Origin: Pontibacter flavimaris
GTDB lineage: Bacteria > Bacteroidota > Bacteroidia > Cytophagales > Hymenobacteraceae
Direction of reading: 5' to 3'
NCBI RefSeq assembly: GCF_001907195.1
Contig: NZ_LVWA01000004.1
Location: forward strand, 1 to 64,000
DNA length: 64,000 nt
The notes beneath the pieces are model-generated. The model saw nothing but the letters and a program-made list of their open reading frames with translations. It was not told the DNA's origin and ran no database searches. Made by a program: the position numbers and the translations under genes. Positions 28,987 through 38,061 of the stretch are shown here, one piece after another (position 1 is the first letter of the stretch; every line of letters begins with the position of its first letter).

Positions 28987-30534
28987 ATGAAGAGACATAA
29001 TCTCTACGCCGCCCTGCTGCTAGCCGCCTTTGGCTATGGCTGCGCCCAGGGCCCAAGCGCCAGCAAGCCTACCACCGATGTAGCCAAGCTGAGCGAGGCT
29101 GCCCCCAAGTATGCCGAAACCATTACAGCCGCCGATCTGTCGAAGCACCTCCACATCATCGCTTCTGATGAGTACGAGGGCCGCAACACTGGCGAGAAAG
29201 GCCAGAAAATGGCTGCCGAGTACATCGCCCGCGAGTTCCGTGAGGACGGTCTGACCGGACCGGTGAAAGCCAACAGCGCCAACCCTTATTACCAGACATT
29301 CGATCTGCAGAAAAGCGCCTGGGGCGAAGGCCATATTTCGATAGGAACCGAGAAGTACCTGATGATGCAGGACTTTTTCCCGTTCGGCTCTTCCCCGTTC
29401 ACGACGGAGCAAAGCGTGGAGGCGGTTTATGTAGCGGATGCCGCGCAGCTTGCCGGGAAAGACGCTAATGGCAAACTGGTGGTAACCATGCTGACGCCAG
29501 CCGAGATGCAGACCAAGATGCGCGGTTTTGGTGCCGCCGCAGAGCAGGCAGGCGCTAAGGGCGTGGTGTACGTGCTGGGAGCAGAGGAGTACCGCGGCAT
29601 GGCCGAGCGCTTCTCACACCGCCTCTCGCAGCCCTCCCTCTCGCAGATGGGCAGCAACAACAGCAGTCGCCCGGCCACAATTTTTGCCACGCCTACTGTA
29701 GGCGCCGCCATTTTGGGCACTACGCCGGAGCAGCTGCAGCGCAATGCCTCCACCATCGCCTTTAAGCCTGCTTCTGATATCAGGATCCTGATGAGCAGAA
29801 CCTCTGAGCCACTGCCAACCGAGAACGTGCTGGGCTTTGTGGAGGGTACCGATAAAAAAGACGAGGTAGTTATCGTGACAGCGCACTACGACCACGTGGG
29901 TGTGGACGAATCGCTGGAAGGTGACAAGATCTACAACGGCGCCAACGACGACGGCTCCGGCACGGTGGCGGTGATCGAGCTGGCCGAGGCCTTTGCCCAG
30001 GCGAAGAAAGACGGTTACGGCCCGCGCCGCAGCGTGCTGTTCATGACGGTGACTGCCGAGGAGAAGGGCCTGCTGGGCTCTGAGTACTACTCCGAAAACC
30101 CGATCTTCCCGCTGGAGAACACCGTGGCCAACGTGAACATCGACATGATCGGCCGCATGGACTATGAGCACGAGAAGACCAACGACAGCAACTACATCTA
30201 CGTGATCGGGGCTGACAAGCTTTCTTCGGAACTGCACCAGATCAACGAGGAGATGAACCAGAAGTACGTGAACCTGAAGCTCGATTATACTTTTAACGAC
30301 GAGAACGACCCGAACCGCTTCTACTACCGCTCCGACCACTACAACTTCGCCAAGAACGGTATCCCGATCGTGTTCTACTTCAACGGCGTGCACGACGATT
30401 ACCACCAGCCAGGCGATGAGGCCGATAAGATCATCTACGAGAGCGCTGAGAAAGTATCGCGCCTGGCGTTCCACGTGACCTGGGAGCTGGCCAACCGCGA
30501 GAACCGCATCGTAGTGGACAGCAATAAAAAGTAA
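28987..30534 (+). CDS. M28-family zinc aminopeptidase, lipoprotein
   Basis: 515 aa. Signal with lipobox GYGC (Cys19). A protease-associated insert about 140-260 splits the N-terminal region from the M28 catalytic core. Metal-site residues are visible: His300 (AHYDHVG), Asp321 (NDDGSG), Glu358-Glu359 (TAEEKGLLG), Asp in NIDMIGR, and the late His in FNGVHDDYHQPGD. Predicted to trim N-terminal residues from peptides in the periplasm or at the outer membrane. Confidence 0.92.
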   Translation: MKRHNLYAALLLAAFGYGCAQGPSASKPTTDVAKLSEAAPKYAETITAADLSKHLHIIASDEYEGRNTGEKGQKMAAEYIAREFREDGLTGPVKANSANPYYQTFDLQKSAWGEGHISIGTEKYLMMQDFFPFGSSPFTTEQSVEAVYVADAAQLAGKDANGKLVVTMLTPAEMQTKMRGFGAAAEQAGAKGVVYVLGAEEYRGMAERFSHRLSQPSLSQMGSNNSSRPATIFATPTVGAAILGTTPEQLQRNASTIAFKPASDIRILMSRTSEPLPTENVLGFVEGTDKKDEVVIVTAHYDHVGVDESLEGDKIYNGANDDGSGTVAVIELAEAFAQAKKDGYGPRRSVLFMTVTAEEKGLLGSEYYSENPIFPLENTVANVNIDMIGRMDYEHEKTNDSNYIYVIGADKLSSELHQINEEMNQKYVNLKLDYTFNDENDPNRFYYRSDHYNFAKNGIPIVFYFNGVHDDYHQPGDEADKIIYESAEKVSRLAFHVTWELANRENRIVVDSNKK

Positions 30535-30540
30535 GACTTC

Positions 30541-30665
30541 TGAGTTAGAGAGTTTGGGGGTTTGGGAGTTAGAGAAAAATGAGTTAAAAAAGGAGGAGTA
30601 ACAAACTATAATTGTTCCAGCTTCCTAAACTCTTAAACTTTCTAACTCTTAAACTCCCAAACTCT
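30541..30665. repeat. Imperfect inverted repeat of (T/C)TAACTC-type words
   Basis: AGAGTTTGGG..GAGTTAGAG (30550-30575) is inverted at about 30628-30665 (TCTAACTC..CCCAAACTCT). A similar CTAACTTTCTAAC run lies at 25560-25592 before the Old Yellow Enzyme gene. Function unknown. Confidence 0.6.
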
Positions 30666-30748
30666 TTATACCTTTAAGGGTGCTTTTCTTTTAAGAGGGT
30701 AGCTATAAAGTATGGCTCACCACCGGAAAACGCAGGGGGAAATACAGT

Positions 30749-32125
30749 ATGAGTAAACTGAAACAGTTTCTGCAGGACGCGGAGACGAAAGCATTCGACC
30801 AGGGGCATCGTTCCACCATCAAGTTTAACATCGGCAAGTATAACGCCGCTGTGCAGCGTGGCCTTACCCAATACTCCGACCATGAGCTGGCCCGCGAGCG
30901 TGCCTCCTTTATAAAAACCCAGACAATCAACAACCTGGACAAGTACCTGATGGAGTTCGAAGCCAACTTCACGGCCCGTGGCGGCAAGGTGATCTGGGCC
31001 CGAGACGCGCAGGAGGCTTTAAAGGAGATTGGCGAGATCATGAAGCGCAAACGCGCCCGCTCGGTGGTAAAGTCCAAGTCGATGACGACGGAGGAGATAC
31101 ACCTGAACGAGTACCTGGAGAAGAACGGCATCGAGACTGTAGAAACAGATCTCGGCGAGTATATTGTGCAGCTGGCAGAGCAGCGGCCTTACCACATCGT
31201 AACGCCGGCCATGCACATGTCTAAGAAGGACATCTCGGAGCTATTCGTGCGCAAACTGGGCATCCCTCCTACCGATAACGCAGAGGAACTGGTGGGCGTG
31301 GCCCGCACGCTGCTGCGCGAAAAGTATACTTCTGCTGAGGTGGGCATTACGGGCGGCAACTTCCTGATCGCTGACGTGGGCGGCGTGGCCGTAACCGAGA
31401 ACGAGGGCAACGGTCGCCTCTCTACCGCTTTCCCCAAAACGCACATTGCCATTGTGGGCATCGAGAAGATGATTCCCTCTATCATGGACCTGGACCTGTT
31501 CTGGCCCCTGCTGAGCACCAGCGGCACCGGACAAGGTATAACGGTTTATAACACCATTTTTACCGGCCCGCGCCAGTCCAAAGAAAAGGACGGCCCGGAG
31601 GAGATGTACGTGGTGCTGCTCGACAACGGCCGAACCGAACTGCTGGCCCTGCCCGAGAAGCGCGAGGCCCTGAACTGCATCCGCTGCGGCGCCTGCCTGA
31701 ACGTGTGCCCGGTCTACAAAAACATCGGTGGCCATACGTATGAGACCACCTACAGCGGCCCCATCGGCTCGGTAATTACGCCCCACCTGAGTGGCATGGC
31801 CGAAAACAAGCACCTGAGTTTTGCCAGCTCCCTTTGCGGCGCCTGCACCTCGGTGTGTCCGGTCAAGATCAACATCCACAACCTGCTGCTCTTAAACCGC
31901 AAGCAAAGCGTTGACGAAGGGCTGGCCGAGAGCCAGGAAAAAACCGCAATCAAACTGTGGGTAAAGGCGATGAAGAGCAGAACGTTGATGAACCTAGCCC
32001 CTGCCGGCCTCAAGAACTTTGTGCTGCGCTACGTGCAGAAGGATACCTGGAGCAAGCGCCGCGAGCCGCTGCAAGTTGCCGGCAAATCGTTTAACCAGCT
32101 CTGGAAAGAGCAACGCGGAAAATAA
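30749..32125 (+). CDS. lutB: LutB/LldF-type iron-sulfur lactate utilisation protein
   Basis: 458 aa. N-terminal LUD domain about 60-290 (GKVIWARDAQEALKEI, VVKSKSMTTEEI) followed by two 4Fe-4S sites, CIRCGACLNVCP (about 310) and CGACTSVCP (about 363), and a C-terminal helical tail. LutABC oxidises L-lactate to pyruvate. lutA and lutC are not adjacent, so the operon is dispersed or the gene serves another LUD-type electron transfer. A terminator follows at once. Confidence 0.93.
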   Translation: MSKLKQFLQDAETKAFDQGHRSTIKFNIGKYNAAVQRGLTQYSDHELARERASFIKTQTINNLDKYLMEFEANFTARGGKVIWARDAQEALKEIGEIMKRKRARSVVKSKSMTTEEIHLNEYLEKNGIETVETDLGEYIVQLAEQRPYHIVTPAMHMSKKDISELFVRKLGIPPTDNAEELVGVARTLLREKYTSAEVGITGGNFLIADVGGVAVTENEGNGRLSTAFPKTHIAIVGIEKMIPSIMDLDLFWPLLSTSGTGQGITVYNTIFTGPRQSKEKDGPEEMYVVLLDNGRTELLALPEKREALNCIRCGACLNVCPVYKNIGGHTYETTYSGPIGSVITPHLSGMAENKHLSFASSLCGACTSVCPVKINIHNLLLLNRKQSVDEGLAESQEKTAIKLWVKAMKSRTLMNLAPAGLKNFVLRYVQKDTWSKRREPLQVAGKSFNQLWKEQRGK

Positions 32126-32130
32126 AGTAT

Positions 32131-32157
32131 AAAGCCTGCTGATGAAGCAGGCTTTAT
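32131..32157 (+). terminator. lutB terminator
   Basis: AAAGCCTGCT and AGCAGGCTTT form a 10-bp stem with loop GATGA, preceded by AAGTATAA and followed by TATTGTTGG, so the T tract is weak. Confidence 0.7.
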
Positions 32158-32191
32158 TGTTGGTTTTATACTTGCAGATGCTGGGCTGTAG

Positions 32192-32376
32192 GGACAGGTC
32201 GCGACCTGTCCGAATCGTGCACCGGTAATTTGTCTGAATCAGGATTTCCAGCAGGACCGGGTCAAACCACCCCTAACCCCTCCTTAGCCAAGGCGGGGAG
32301 CTCTGTAATTACTTTGGCTAAAGTATAAGTTTTATAGCTATAGCTATCGTTCTTGCGCGGACAGGTCGCGACCTGT
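32192..32376. repeat. Two GACAGGTCGCGACCTGTC palindromes and a partial composite repeat
   Basis: GGACAGGTCGCGACCTGTCC (32192-32211) and ACAGGTCGCGACCTGT (32361-32376) flank a G/C-rich module and the tail of the composite repeat (32262-32340), including TTTGGCTAAAGTATAAGTT. A third palindrome is at 38281. This fills the 298-bp gap between lutB and nuoD. Confidence 0.8.
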
Positions 32377-32423
32377 TTCTACAACACCAACAACCAATAA
32401 CTAACAACGAACAACTATAACGG

Positions 32424-33629
32424 CTACCTATCCACTTCGCCCAGCACGATATCCACAGAGCCGACAATAGCGATGAGGTCGGCGACCATGCAGCCGCGGC
32501 TGATTTCGGGCAGTACGGAGAGATTCACAAAGCTTGGGGCGCGGCCCTTGGCGCGGAACGGCACGTCGCTTCGGTCGGTGGTGCGGAAGTAGTAGCCCAG
32601 TTCGCCGCGTGGGGTTTCGCCACGGAAGTATAGCTCCTGCGTGCCCGTCATGCGCATTTTCTTGGGGCAGGCTGCCTGAGGGTCAAAGTCGGGGGTGCGT
32701 TTGTGGTCGCCGGTAAGCTGGTCGAGGCACTGGCGGATGATCTTAACCGACTCGCGGCACTCCAGGGCGCGCACGTAGTTGCGGTCCCAGCAGTCGCCGG
32801 TGGTGCCAGCCAGCCCCTGCCCTATCGGTACCTCAAAGTCCAGTTCGGGGTACACGCTGTAGCCATCCACGCGGCGCAAATCATACTTCAGGCCGGAGCC
32901 ACGCAGCATGGGGCCGGAGCAGCCATAGTTGATCGCCACGTCCAGCGGAAGTATACCCACGTTGGCCGTGCGGTCGATGAAGATCTTGTTCTCCAGAAGT
33001 ATAGTGTCCAACTCATCGAGCTTGGGCTGCAGGTAGTCTATAAACTCGCGGCAGCGCTCCTCAAAGCCGATCGGCAGATCATAGTATAAACCGCCCACCC
33101 AGATGTAGTTGTACAGCATACGCGCGCCCGAAACCCACTCCAGCAAACGCTGAATGTGCTCTCTGTCGCGCAACAGCCACAGGAACGGCGTAAACGCCCC
33201 GATGTCGATGGCGTAGGTGCCGATGGCCACAAAGTGCGAGGCAATGCGGTTGAGCTCCGTTACCAGCACGCGGATATACTCCACCCGCTTCGGAATCTGG
33301 TCGGTAATGCCCAGCAGCTTCTCCACGCCCATGCACCACACATGCTCCGAGTTCATAGCGGCCAGGTAGTCCATGCGGTCTACGTAGGGGATGGTCTGGT
33401 TATAGGCCATACTTTCGGCGTGCTTCTCGAAACAGCGGTGCAGGTAACCAATGTGCGGCACTACCTCCTGGATGATCTCGCCGTCGGTGACCACCTCCAG
33501 GCGCAGTACGCCGTGCGTGCTCGGGTGCTGCGGCCCCATGTTCACAATCATCTCACCGGCCTTCAGCGCATCCTGGCTGAACTTGTTCGGCTCCGATTGC
33601 AGCAGGTAGTTTTTATAGATCGTGGACAC
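32424..33629 (-). CDS. nuoD: NADH-quinone oxidoreductase subunit D
   Basis: 401 aa, the standard length for NuoD, the 49-kDa-type subunit near the quinone site. Family blocks are [25 protein letters not shown] and SGARM. It is last of the visible nuo genes; nuoE does not follow, since lutB on the opposite strand comes next. It is cut off from nuoABC by about 5 kb. A GACCTTTG box at 33666-33673, 37 nt upstream, may act as its own promoter. Confidence 0.96.
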   Translation of the reverse strand: MSTIYKNYLLQSEPNKFSQDALKAGEMIVNMGPQHPSTHGVLRLEVVTDGEIIQEVVPHIGYLHRCFEKHAESMAYNQTIPYVDRMDYLAAMNSEHVWCMGVEKLLGITDQIPKRVEYIRVLVTELNRIASHFVAIGTYAIDIGAFTPFLWLLRDREHIQRLLEWVSGARMLYNYIWVGGLYYDLPIGFEERCREFIDYLQPKLDELDTILLENKIFIDRTANVGILPLDVAINYGCSGPMLRGSGLKYDLRRVDGYSVYPELDFEVPIGQGLAGTTGDCWDRNYVRALECRESVKIIRQCLDQLTGDHKRTPDFDPQAACPKKMRMTGTQELYFRGETPRGELGYYFRTTDRSDVPFRAKGRAPSFVNLSVLPEISRGCMVADLIAIVGSVDIVLGEVDR

Positions 33630-33665
33630 AGGGTGAATAATTAATAACTAATGATGAATGAATAG

Positions 33666-33673
33666 CAAAGGTC
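33666..33673 (-). promoter_or_regulatory. Possible nuoD -7 box
   Basis: GACCTTTG (consensus TAnnTTTG), 37 nt before the ATG. Same weak form as the last box of the array at 1-20. No -33 element seen. Confidence 0.35.
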
Positions 33674-33861
33674 GGGAAAAAGGGGGAATAATAGAGGGGC
33701 TGGTTCTAGGTAAAGAATAGCATTCGAAAATGCATATATTAAATAATATATAGTATATTCGGATATTTAATTATGATTATCTGTCAAAAACGACAAAAGA
33801 CTATATGCCTTTTGCATTTATACAGAAGCTTTGTTCAACAAAATGTAAAAAATAAACGCAT

Positions 33862-34431
33862 ATGAATTATAAAGATGGAAATTACTCAGCATTTTATGTA
33901 AGTGAACCATTCAACGAATGTAGTCTTGGTGCACATGCAACAAAGGATTTTGTTTATTACAACATGCTAAGAGCTTGGAAGGGAGGTGACTCCACTTTCC
34001 CTTTTGTTGACTCACATGATAAAAATTATAATGTAAGGGACAATAGCGATTGGGAGATGACATTAAAGCCTAGAATTCGTGAGCGCTTAAGATACTCAAA
34101 AAGTATACTATTGTTCTTGAGTTCCTCAACTAAGAGTTCCAGAGCTATAAGAGAAGAAATGGATTATGGAATTAACACGCAAGAACTCCCAATAATAGTA
34201 GTTTATCCAGAGTATTGCGAAAAGAGTGATATAATTAATTGCCAATCTGGTACCTTACGAAAGCAGATAATAGATCTGTGGGACAATTTACCAATCTTCC
34301 GAGATTCTATGAACAATGTTCCAACTTTGCATATACCAAATAAAAAGGATCTAATAAGAGCCGCACTTAATGACCCGGATTTTATGGTTGCTTCAAAATG
34401 TAGCGCTGGAACCTACTTTTACACGTGTTAA
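33862..34431 (+). CDS. thsB: TIR-domain protein, ThsB of a type II Thoeris-like system
   Basis: 189 aa, one TIR-like (MTH538/DUF1863-type) domain. Conserved blocks of this family are visible: YSAFYVSEPFNE, FVYYNMLRAW, NVRDNSDWE, SKSILLFLSS and AIREEMDYGI, where Glu98 or Glu99 is the likely catalytic residue. Pairing with a transmembrane-macro protein 6 bp downstream matches type II Thoeris, in which ThsB senses phage and makes a histidine-ADP-ribose signal from NAD. Codon use is strongly AT-rich, unlike the flanking nuo genes, which implies recent transfer. Family assignment is from motifs only. Confidence 0.85.
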   Translation: MNYKDGNYSAFYVSEPFNECSLGAHATKDFVYYNMLRAWKGGDSTFPFVDSHDKNYNVRDNSDWEMTLKPRIRERLRYSKSILLFLSSSTKSSRAIREEMDYGINTQELPIIVVYPEYCEKSDIINCQSGTLRKQIIDLWDNLPIFRDSMNNVPTLHIPNKKDLIRAALNDPDFMVASKCSAGTYFYTC

Positions 34432-34437
34432 CCTGCA

Positions 34438-35283
34438 ATGAGATACATCTTCAATTCAATTACAAGTAAGGCTTATTGGCGATATATATTTTCGATTGAT
34501 GGGTTAAAATCAATACTTGCCATTTTTGGGTTATTATGGCTTCTTATAGAAACTCTGGATTTCTTTAACGTCTACACAAGAGACCAGTATGCTTCCTATG
34601 CATTCTTCTTCTTTATAATTATATCAATTTTAATCTCAATCCTTCTAAGAAGACCTATTAAATCATTCTCAATTTCATTTCCTGAATATGACTTTTGTAT
34701 TGATGTGCGAATAGTTGATTTATTTGATATTAGCGGTGCTGCCATGATTAGCACAAATACTTTATTTGAGGCAGATGTAGCCGGAGGAAAAATAGCAGTT
34801 AATAGTCTTCAGGGCCAATTTACAGCAAAGTATTTTACTGGAAACCAGAATGAATTGATCAAGAAAATCCAGGAAGGACTAGATGTTATTAACTTAACTT
34901 CGCCTTACCCTATGGGAACAACAATTCCAATACATACTCATGGTAAAACATTTTACTTTACTGCAATGGCAAATATTGGCGAAGGAGGTAATGCATCTTC
35001 ATCTATATCTGATGTAAATATAGCACTAAATGGATTGTGGAATCATGTTAGAGAAAATGGTGAGTTGCAAGAACTCTCTGTGCCAGTGATTGGAACCGGA
35101 AGAGGTCGAATAAAGATATCAAGAAAAAAAATGATTGCTGTAATAGCTGAGTCATTTGTAAAAGAATCAACAAAAAACAAAATTACTGAAAAATTAATTA
35201 TTGCGATTCGACCAGAGGATGCCGAAAACTTTGGAATTAATCTTTACGATATCAAAGATCACTTAATACATGTATTAAAATAA
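34438..35283 (+). CDS. thsA: Transmembrane-macro effector, ThsA of a type II Thoeris-like system
   Basis: 281 aa. Two TM helices, about 23-45 and 51-71, precede a cytosolic macro domain about 80-281 of the ThsA-macro (former DUF6430) type. IVDLFDISGAAMISTN and PVIGTGRGRI are the nucleotide-ribose binding loops. In the published type II systems the macro domain binds the TIR-made signal and the membrane part then harms the infected cell. It starts 6 bp after thsB and is equally AT-rich, so the two are one transferred unit. No other defence gene adjoins. Confidence 0.85.
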   Translation: MRYIFNSITSKAYWRYIFSIDGLKSILAIFGLLWLLIETLDFFNVYTRDQYASYAFFFFIIISILISILLRRPIKSFSISFPEYDFCIDVRIVDLFDISGAAMISTNTLFEADVAGGKIAVNSLQGQFTAKYFTGNQNELIKKIQEGLDVINLTSPYPMGTTIPIHTHGKTFYFTAMANIGEGGNASSSISDVNIALNGLWNHVRENGELQELSVPVIGTGRGRIKISRKKMIAVIAESFVKESTKNKITEKLIIAIRPEDAENFGINLYDIKDHLIHVLK

Positions 35284-35320
35284 TTAAAAGCACCTAACAC
35301 AGGCCATCCCACCGCTAGTG

Positions 35321-35345
35321 CAGTGCGAGCTTGTAGCTCGCACTG
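35321..35345. repeat. Hairpin at the right border of the Thoeris module
   Basis: CAGTGCGAGC and GCTCGCACTG form a perfect 10-bp stem with loop TTGTA. No T tract follows, so it is more REP-like than a terminator. GC-rich host-like sequence resumes here. Confidence 0.75.
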
Positions 35346-35367
35346 CCTACTAAATCAATAGCAAACC

Positions 35368-35799
35368 ATGACTCCATACCTCAGACCCCTTACCCTCACA
35401 GACGCCGAAGCCGTAGTCACCCTCTCCTCCCAACTCGGCTACAAGGCATCAGTTGATCAAACCAAAGTATGGCTGCAGGAAATCTTAGCGAGTAAAGACC
35501 ACTGCGCTTTTGGGGTGGTGCTGGATGAAAGGCTGATCGGCTGGGTGCACGGATTTTATACGTTGCACCTGGAGTCCGGAGCCTTTGTGGAGATAGGCGG
35601 CCTGGTGGTGGATGAGCACTGCCGGAGAACCGGAGCCGGCCGGATGCTGGTGGAGCAGGTGCTGGCATGGGCCAGGCAAAAAGGAGTTGGCAAGGTACGA
35701 GTGCGCTGCAATACCCAAAGAACCGACAGCCATACTTTTTACAAGGCAATTGGCTTTGAGGAAGTGAAAGAACAAAAGGTTTTCAGTATATTGTGTTAA
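35368..35799 (+). CDS. GNAT-family N-acetyltransferase
   Basis: 143 aa, one GNAT fold. The acetyl-CoA loop is in GLVVDEHCRRTGAGRMLVEQVL (RRTGAG about 87-92), and the C-terminal TFYKAIGFEEV is the usual closing motif. The acceptor substrate is unknown. The last 27 nt before its stop are repeated exactly at 37014-37040, where a damaged copy of the C-terminus remains. Confidence 0.9.
   Translation: MTPYLRPLTLTDAEAVVTLSSQLGYKASVDQTKVWLQEILASKDHCAFGVVLDERLIGWVHGFYTLHLESGAFVEIGGLVVDEHCRRTGAGRMLVEQVLAWARQKGVGKVRVRCNTQRTDSHTFYKAIGFEEVKEQKVFSILC
35769..35795 (+). repeat. 27-nt direct repeat, left copy
   Basis: Identical to 37014-37040, 1,245 nt downstream. It covers the last codons of the GNAT gene. 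The two copies bracket two small membrane-protein genes. Confidence 0.92.
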
Positions 35800-35914
35800 A
35801 ACCACACTCCTTATAGCTTTCCCGCTGCTACCGGAGTGCAATCCATACTTTTCTTATGCTTATACTTTCTCTTGGCAAGGGCTAAGGGTATTAAAATCTC
35901 ACCTAAAACAAAAC

Positions 35915-36313
35915 ATGAATACAAAGCTACTAATGGCTATAAGTGCTGTCGTGATGGGCATGGCAGGGGTAGCCTTATCTTTTTTGCCGCAGGAAGTTGC
36001 CGGCAGCTTAGGGATGTCTGAAGCTGCTGCCATTATTTTGCAGGTGCTGGGAGCGCTATACTTTGGTTTTGCCATGATTAACTGGACAGCCAAAGCAAAC
36101 CTGATAGGCGGGATTTACAGCCGGCCTGTTGCGGTTGGCAACCTGTCCCATTTTGTTGTCGGCGCACTGGCTCTGGCGAAACTGGCATTTAAGGACACGA
36201 GCCTGAACTACCTTTGGATAGCGGCGCTGGTTTACGCAGCTTTTGCCATCCTTTTTGCGTATGTTTTCTTTACCACCCCTAACCTGAAGAGCAAGTATAA
36301 CCAGAGCACATAG
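35915..36313 (+). CDS. Small four-helix membrane protein, unknown
   Basis: 132 aa with four predicted TM helices, about 5-24, 38-58, 70-92 and 98-121, and short loops. The pattern (YFGFAMINWTAKANLIGG, YSRPVAVGNLSHF) looks like a conserved membrane family, but I cannot name it. It follows the GNAT gene by 115 bp. Confidence 0.65.
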   Translation: MNTKLLMAISAVVMGMAGVALSFLPQEVAGSLGMSEAAAIILQVLGALYFGFAMINWTAKANLIGGIYSRPVAVGNLSHFVVGALALAKLAFKDTSLNYLWIAALVYAAFAILFAYVFFTTPNLKSKYNQST

Positions 36314-36473
36314 CGTTACAGTTGGAATAGCTTTGGCATACGTGCTGACACTACCCTGTAGCGTATACTTCTCCCCGAAGCGGCTTCCCCCGTTGGCTTT
36401 CTGATGCTCCGGCTATACGAAGGCTTGTTCCTTTCTCTTGAAGCCATTTCCTAACATCCAAATACCGGTTCAT

Positions 36474-36899
36474 ATGCCGTTGAAGCTAATTTTTTCAAGA
36501 TGGGCGCAGGTAGCGGGGCTATTTTTGATCGGGGGCACGCTTGCCTGGGCCATAAAACTAGCCGTCATTGTCGCCACAAACGGCCGGATCATCACTTCCG
36601 GTGCCGCAGCTTTTTTCATGGCGACCGGAATCGTGCTGCTGTTAATCGGCTCCACAGGCATCGGGTATTACCTCAGCAGAAACCGTAGAATGCTGGTGCG
36701 GGCCATTGCCATTATACTTTCTCCTGCCCTGGTTTTCGGTTCTTTTATCCTGATTGGTATGGTTACCAACCCCTTGCTGCAGAACAGCAGCATCTGGTAT
36801 GCGCAGCAGGAAGCTCCCATCGGAGTGGGCGTTATCGTGTACATGCTAGTGGGGTACTTCCTCTTCAGGAGCGGCCGGCGCGATAGCAACTATGCGTAG
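36474..36899 (+). CDS. Small four-helix membrane protein, unknown
   Basis: 141 aa from the ATG at 36474. An upstream in-frame TTG at 36438 would add 12 residues but has no supporting signal. Four hydrophobic segments lie about 10-32, 40-60, 70-94 and 112-130. A cytoplasmic RNRR loop follows helix 2. No family recognised. Confidence 0.6.
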   Translation: MPLKLIFSRWAQVAGLFLIGGTLAWAIKLAVIVATNGRIITSGAAAFFMATGIVLLLIGSTGIGYYLSRNRRMLVRAIAIILSPALVFGSFILIGMVTNPLLQNSSIWYAQQEAPIGVGVIVYMLVGYFLFRSGRRDSNYA

Positions 36900-36978
36900 T
36901 TTTTTACCACCTTCCCGCCAAAGAACGCCGGCTGCCCGTTTGCATCCGTAAAGACCTTGCCCAATCCTCCTTATTTAT

Positions 36979-37041
36979 ACTTTCCTGAAGACAATCAGCC
37001 TGAAGCGGGTGATAGAACAAAAGGTTTTCAGTATATTGTGA
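36979..37041 (+). pseudogene. Remnant of a second GNAT gene (C-terminal 20 codons)
   Basis: In one frame this reads TFLKTISLKRVIEQKVFSIL-stop, which aligns without gaps to TFYKAIGFEEVKEQKVFSIL of the intact GNAT protein ending at 35799 (12 of 20 identical). The last 27 nt are exact. Upstream similarity is lost within a few codons, so this is a scar of duplication or gene conversion. Confidence 0.75.
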
Positions 37042-37057
37042 TTGCAATATACTTTTA

Positions 37058-37246
37058 ATGAAATTACTCTACATTCTTTTGCTCATTCTGCTGCTGCTTG
37101 CGGACATCTTTGCCTACACCGAAGTAGTGACGCTTATCCGCCAGCCTTCCGATGCCTCGGTTATACTTGGCTTTGGGCTGCTGGCCATACTTATACTTGC
37201 CAATTTCTTTATAATCCGTTTTTCGCTAACTAAACTAAACGCCTGA
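37058..37246 (+). CDS. Two-helix small membrane protein coupled to the SPFH gene
   Basis: 62 aa, with hydrophobic helices about 2-18 and 36-56. Its TGA overlaps the ATG of the SPFH gene by one base (TGATG at 37244-37248), so translation is probably coupled. A small partner for the SPFH membrane assembly is a reasonable idea but unproven. Confidence 0.6.
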   Translation: MKLLYILLLILLLLADIFAYTEVVTLIRQPSDASVILGFGLLAILILANFFIIRFSLTKLNA

Positions 37247-38040
37247 TGACCCGAAGTATCACTACCTGGATAATTGCTGTTGTACTTATCGCCCTGTTCT
37301 CCGTTACCGCCATGACCTCCTGCACCCGCATCGACGCAGGCCACGAGGGTATCCTGGTAAAACTCTACGGCACCGACAAAGGCGTGCAGGACGTGAACCT
37401 GGTAACCGGGCGCGTGTGGTTTAACCCGTTCACGGAGGAGGTTTTCCAGTTCCCGACCTTCGTGCAGACGGTGGATTACCCGGCCTTTACCGTGAACGCC
37501 AAGGATGGTTCCGTTTTTACCGTTGATCCCACGATCTCTTTCCGGGTAACGCCCGGCGAAAGCCCCCGCATCTTCAGCAAGTACCGCAAAGACATCGAGC
37601 TGATCACCAAAACGACGCTCTTTAACTATGCCCGCGACGCCTTCCGCATCCAGTTTAACCAATACAGCACCGACAGCATCATCTCGAACCGCCAAAGCTT
37701 CGAGGATAAAGTGCAGATAGCGCTTGACAATGCCCTGCGCAAGGAAGGCTTCGAACTGGAGCAGATGACAAGTGGCTTGCAGTACCCCGAGGTAATTGTG
37801 CAGGCCGTGAACCTGAAAAACAAAGCGGTGCAGCAGGCCATGCAGGTAGAAAACGAGTTGAAGGTAGCCGAGGCCCAGGCCCGCAAGAAAATAGTGGAAG
37901 CCGAGGCCGAAGCCCGCGCCAACGAACTGCGCCAGCGCACCCTCACCCCCCTGCTCATCCAGCAGCAGTTCATCGAGAAATGGGACGGCAAAACTCCGCT
38001 CTACGGCAACTCGCCTACCTTCTTTAAGAACGTGCAGTAA
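37246..38040 (+). CDS. SPFH/prohibitin-family membrane protein
   Basis: 264 aa. One N-terminal TM helix about 6-25, then an SPFH domain about 27-200 (RIDAGHEGILVKLYG, VDYPAFTVNAKDG, FRVTPGESPRIFSKYR) and a coiled coil about 195-235 (KVAEAQARKKIVEAEAEARANE). Prohibitin-type proteins form rings on the inner membrane and regulate membrane proteases such as FtsH. A terminator follows within 22 nt. Confidence 0.88.
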   Translation: MTRSITTWIIAVVLIALFSVTAMTSCTRIDAGHEGILVKLYGTDKGVQDVNLVTGRVWFNPFTEEVFQFPTFVQTVDYPAFTVNAKDGSVFTVDPTISFRVTPGESPRIFSKYRKDIELITKTTLFNYARDAFRIQFNQYSTDSIISNRQSFEDKVQIALDNALRKEGFELEQMTSGLQYPEVIVQAVNLKNKAVQQAMQVENELKVAEAQARKKIVEAEAEARANELRQRTLTPLLIQQQFIEKWDGKTPLYGNSPTFFKNVQ

Positions 38041-38061
38041 GTATAAAGTATAAAATCAGAG

